64,000 bases of DNA from Paraspadella gotoi (lineage: Eukaryota; Chaetognatha): contig CM119263.1 of assembly GCA_051294375.1 (NCBI GenBank), forward strand, positions 22,346,833 to 22,410,832. The letters are read 5' to 3'. The translations under genes and the position numbers were made by a program. The notes beneath the pieces are model-generated. The model did not search any database and was not told the origin of the DNA. It saw nothing but the letters and a program-made list of their open reading frames with translations. This document shows positions 62,577 to 64,000 of this stretch, piece by piece. Position 1 is the stretch's first letter; each line of letters starts with the position of its first letter.

Positions 62577-62630
62577 ATAGACGGACATGTTTCGACTCTT
62601 TGAGTTCGAGTCTCCATCAGCATTAAATAT
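62577..62630 (-). ncRNA. Hammerhead-like motif with altered core
   Basis: Minus strand: stem I outer pairing TTTAAT/ATTAAA, core CTGATGG (last A changed to G), stem II GACTC/GAGTC perfect, GAAAC, AT, GTC triplet. The core change should impair cleavage. Flanking sequence resembles that around the palindrome's ribozymes. Confidence 0.6.
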
Positions 62631-63651
62631 TAAAAAACAATGAAAAGAAAGGATTATCACATGTAGCAATATAATAAAATTAGCGAATTACTCATGGTTC
62701 GGAACATTTTTGCAAAAAAATATTTTAACACAATAATTAATACCAATAATGGATAAGTTTAATGCTGTTCCCATTAAAATTTGAATTCGGTCGGCTACCG
62801 CTCCTTTGACATTCAGATTGTTCAGACATATACTCCAATGTTTGTATCTATAAGACAAACCAAAATTTTAAAACTTTTTTTTTTATAAAAATATATCTTA
62901 TAACAAAAAGGTCCTATTCAAATGTAAAAAATTTGCCTTTTTAAAATTTGATCATGCCATTGATGAGCATATAACTAAGAAAGTAAGCAAGCTGGATTAC
63001 TGGGAGTTAAAAAATAAAAAACGTCAACAATTTTTTAATCAGGATAACCAATTTGAAGTCGCTATATCAGATAATTTGGCTATAGTATTTGATCCTTTCA
63101 TTTTACTCCCATTTGAAATCCGTGTAAAAGTTTCAGAATCTTTTTATCTTTCATCGTACGTTTTAATAACCCTAAGATTATTATTTAGGGATCTGGGTCA
63201 ATACAGTTATCCAGCTATCCCTCCGGATATCCAGTATAATTTTTTTTTCATTTTTAATCTACTTCAAGTATAGTAAAATATCAGAAGAAAAAAGATTAGT
63301 CTTAAATCTATCAGATTTTTTTTGCTTCAGTTTTGCGGTAGAGTACTTCATTTTAAAAAATGTTTGCTCCTAAATGCACGGCCCGATTTTAATAAAATTT
63401 ATGCCAAACTTCCAATAAACTTTATATCACTTTTAAAATTTTTTAAAAAGTAAAATTTATACGGTGATTTTTCAAAGTCTGAAATAAAGTGGCGCTTTTT
63501 TTTTTGCACAGGACTGTATAGTATATGCGTATTATTAAGTACAGAAGGCTTCATATTATAAAATGTGGTAACCCTTTTTTGTGACCAGAACACGTTCCGA
63601 GAAAACTACTGGACCAAATTTATTGAAATTTAGTATGAACGATCCCTATGT

Positions 63652-63985
63652 GAATATAAATAGAACTATCGAGGCGAATTTCAATATTTGACCCCTGAGC
63701 CGAGATATGGGGCCCCGGAGGGGTCACCCTTAGGGGCAATAAATGGTCAATTTTTTCATTATTTTTGTTTTGAACAGTTACATATACGTTTACTTTTCCA
63801 CAAAAACGTTTTAATTACCACAGAAATATGTTTAAAACGTCAATGCGCCTGATGCCACTAAAAAATTTCAAAAAATTTCAAAAAAAATTAGGTTTTTTTT
63901 GCCCCCCAGGGGTTCACCCCCAGGGCCCTGTATCTGTTGTCAGGGGTTGAATATTAAAATTTGCCTCGATAGTTCCATTTATATC
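63652..63985. repeat. Inverted repeat of about 85-bp arms at the window end
   Basis: ATATAAATAGAACTATCGAG, then GACCCCTGAG and GGGGCCCCGGAGGGGTCACC, at 63652-63737 is mirrored with moderate divergence at 63902-63985. The spacer is about 165 bases. This is a foldback or terminal-inverted-repeat element that may extend past the edge. Confidence 0.65.
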
Positions 63986-64000
63986 GTCATTAAGACTCTA

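Larger units (their letters stand above)
61031..63516. mobile_element. TA-flanked inverted-repeat element with nested repeats (DDX5 intron)
   Basis: The left end CAGTCCTGTGCAAAAAAA, then GCGCCACTTTATAA, and the right end AAGTGGCGC then TTTTTTTGCACAGGACTG are inverted copies flanked by TA. This is the pattern of Tc1/mariner-type elements. The 2.5-kb interior lacks a recognisable transposase and carries nested pieces: the GCGATTGCGACGAT repeat (about 61678-62430) and a hammerhead-bearing fragment (62577-62630). A splice donor of DDX5 lies just 22 bases upstream. Confidence 0.7.

Overview
The window is nuclear DNA of an animal (metazoan). Protein-coding genes are broken by short GT-AG introns, and all recognisable products are animal housekeeping or ciliary proteins. 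They sit in AT-rich DNA with many small transposable elements. A DD3-3-type secreted protein and a dense, compact gene layout point to an early-branching or marine invertebrate, possibly a sponge. That placement is inference and no marker in the window settles it.

Layout, left to right: a single-exon histone H3.3 gene with a replication-type 3' stem-loop (2.05-2.55 kb); a NEK1 kinase gene (+, 3.4-10.1 kb); two tandem thymine-DNA glycosylase genes (-, 10.5-16.0 kb); a very large THADA gene (+, 17.4-35.2 kb) that carries a complete DD3-3-like secreted-protein gene on the opposite strand inside one intron (26.4-29.6 kb); prefoldin subunit 6 (-, 36.7 kb); DLST, the E2 subunit of 2-oxoglutarate dehydrogenase (-, 37.5-47.6 kb), with a 7.4-kb repeat-filled intron; ACBD3 (+, 48.2 kb); an SDR oxidoreductase (+, 50.9 kb); mitoribosomal protein mL65/MRPS30 (+, 53.5 kb); proteasome ATPase PSMC3/Rpt5 (+, 55.6 kb); a TRA2 splicing factor (+, 58.2 kb); and a DDX5/DDX17 helicase (+, 59.2 kb) that runs off the right edge. 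I derived exon boundaries from reading-frame continuity, GT/GC-AG signals and family conservation. Reading phase closes across every multi-exon gene. The genes belong to different pathways and show no common function.

The most interesting material is repetitive. The DLST intron holds an 817-bp near-perfect palindrome flanked by a perfect 15-bp target-site duplication. Each arm ends in a type-I hammerhead ribozyme motif facing outward. A second, older palindrome of the same kind and further isolated or decayed hammerheads occur nearby and at 62.6 kb. This looks like a non-autonomous, inverted-dimer relative of retrozymes or Penelope-like elements. Other families are eight copies of a Helentron/HINE-like element (asymmetric terminal inverted repeats, terminal hairpin, T/T insertion), two tRNA-derived SINE families, a repeat built from about six consecutive hairpins, TTAA- and TA-flanked inverted-repeat elements, and telomere-like tandem repeats. 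Several sit directly at splice sites of host genes.
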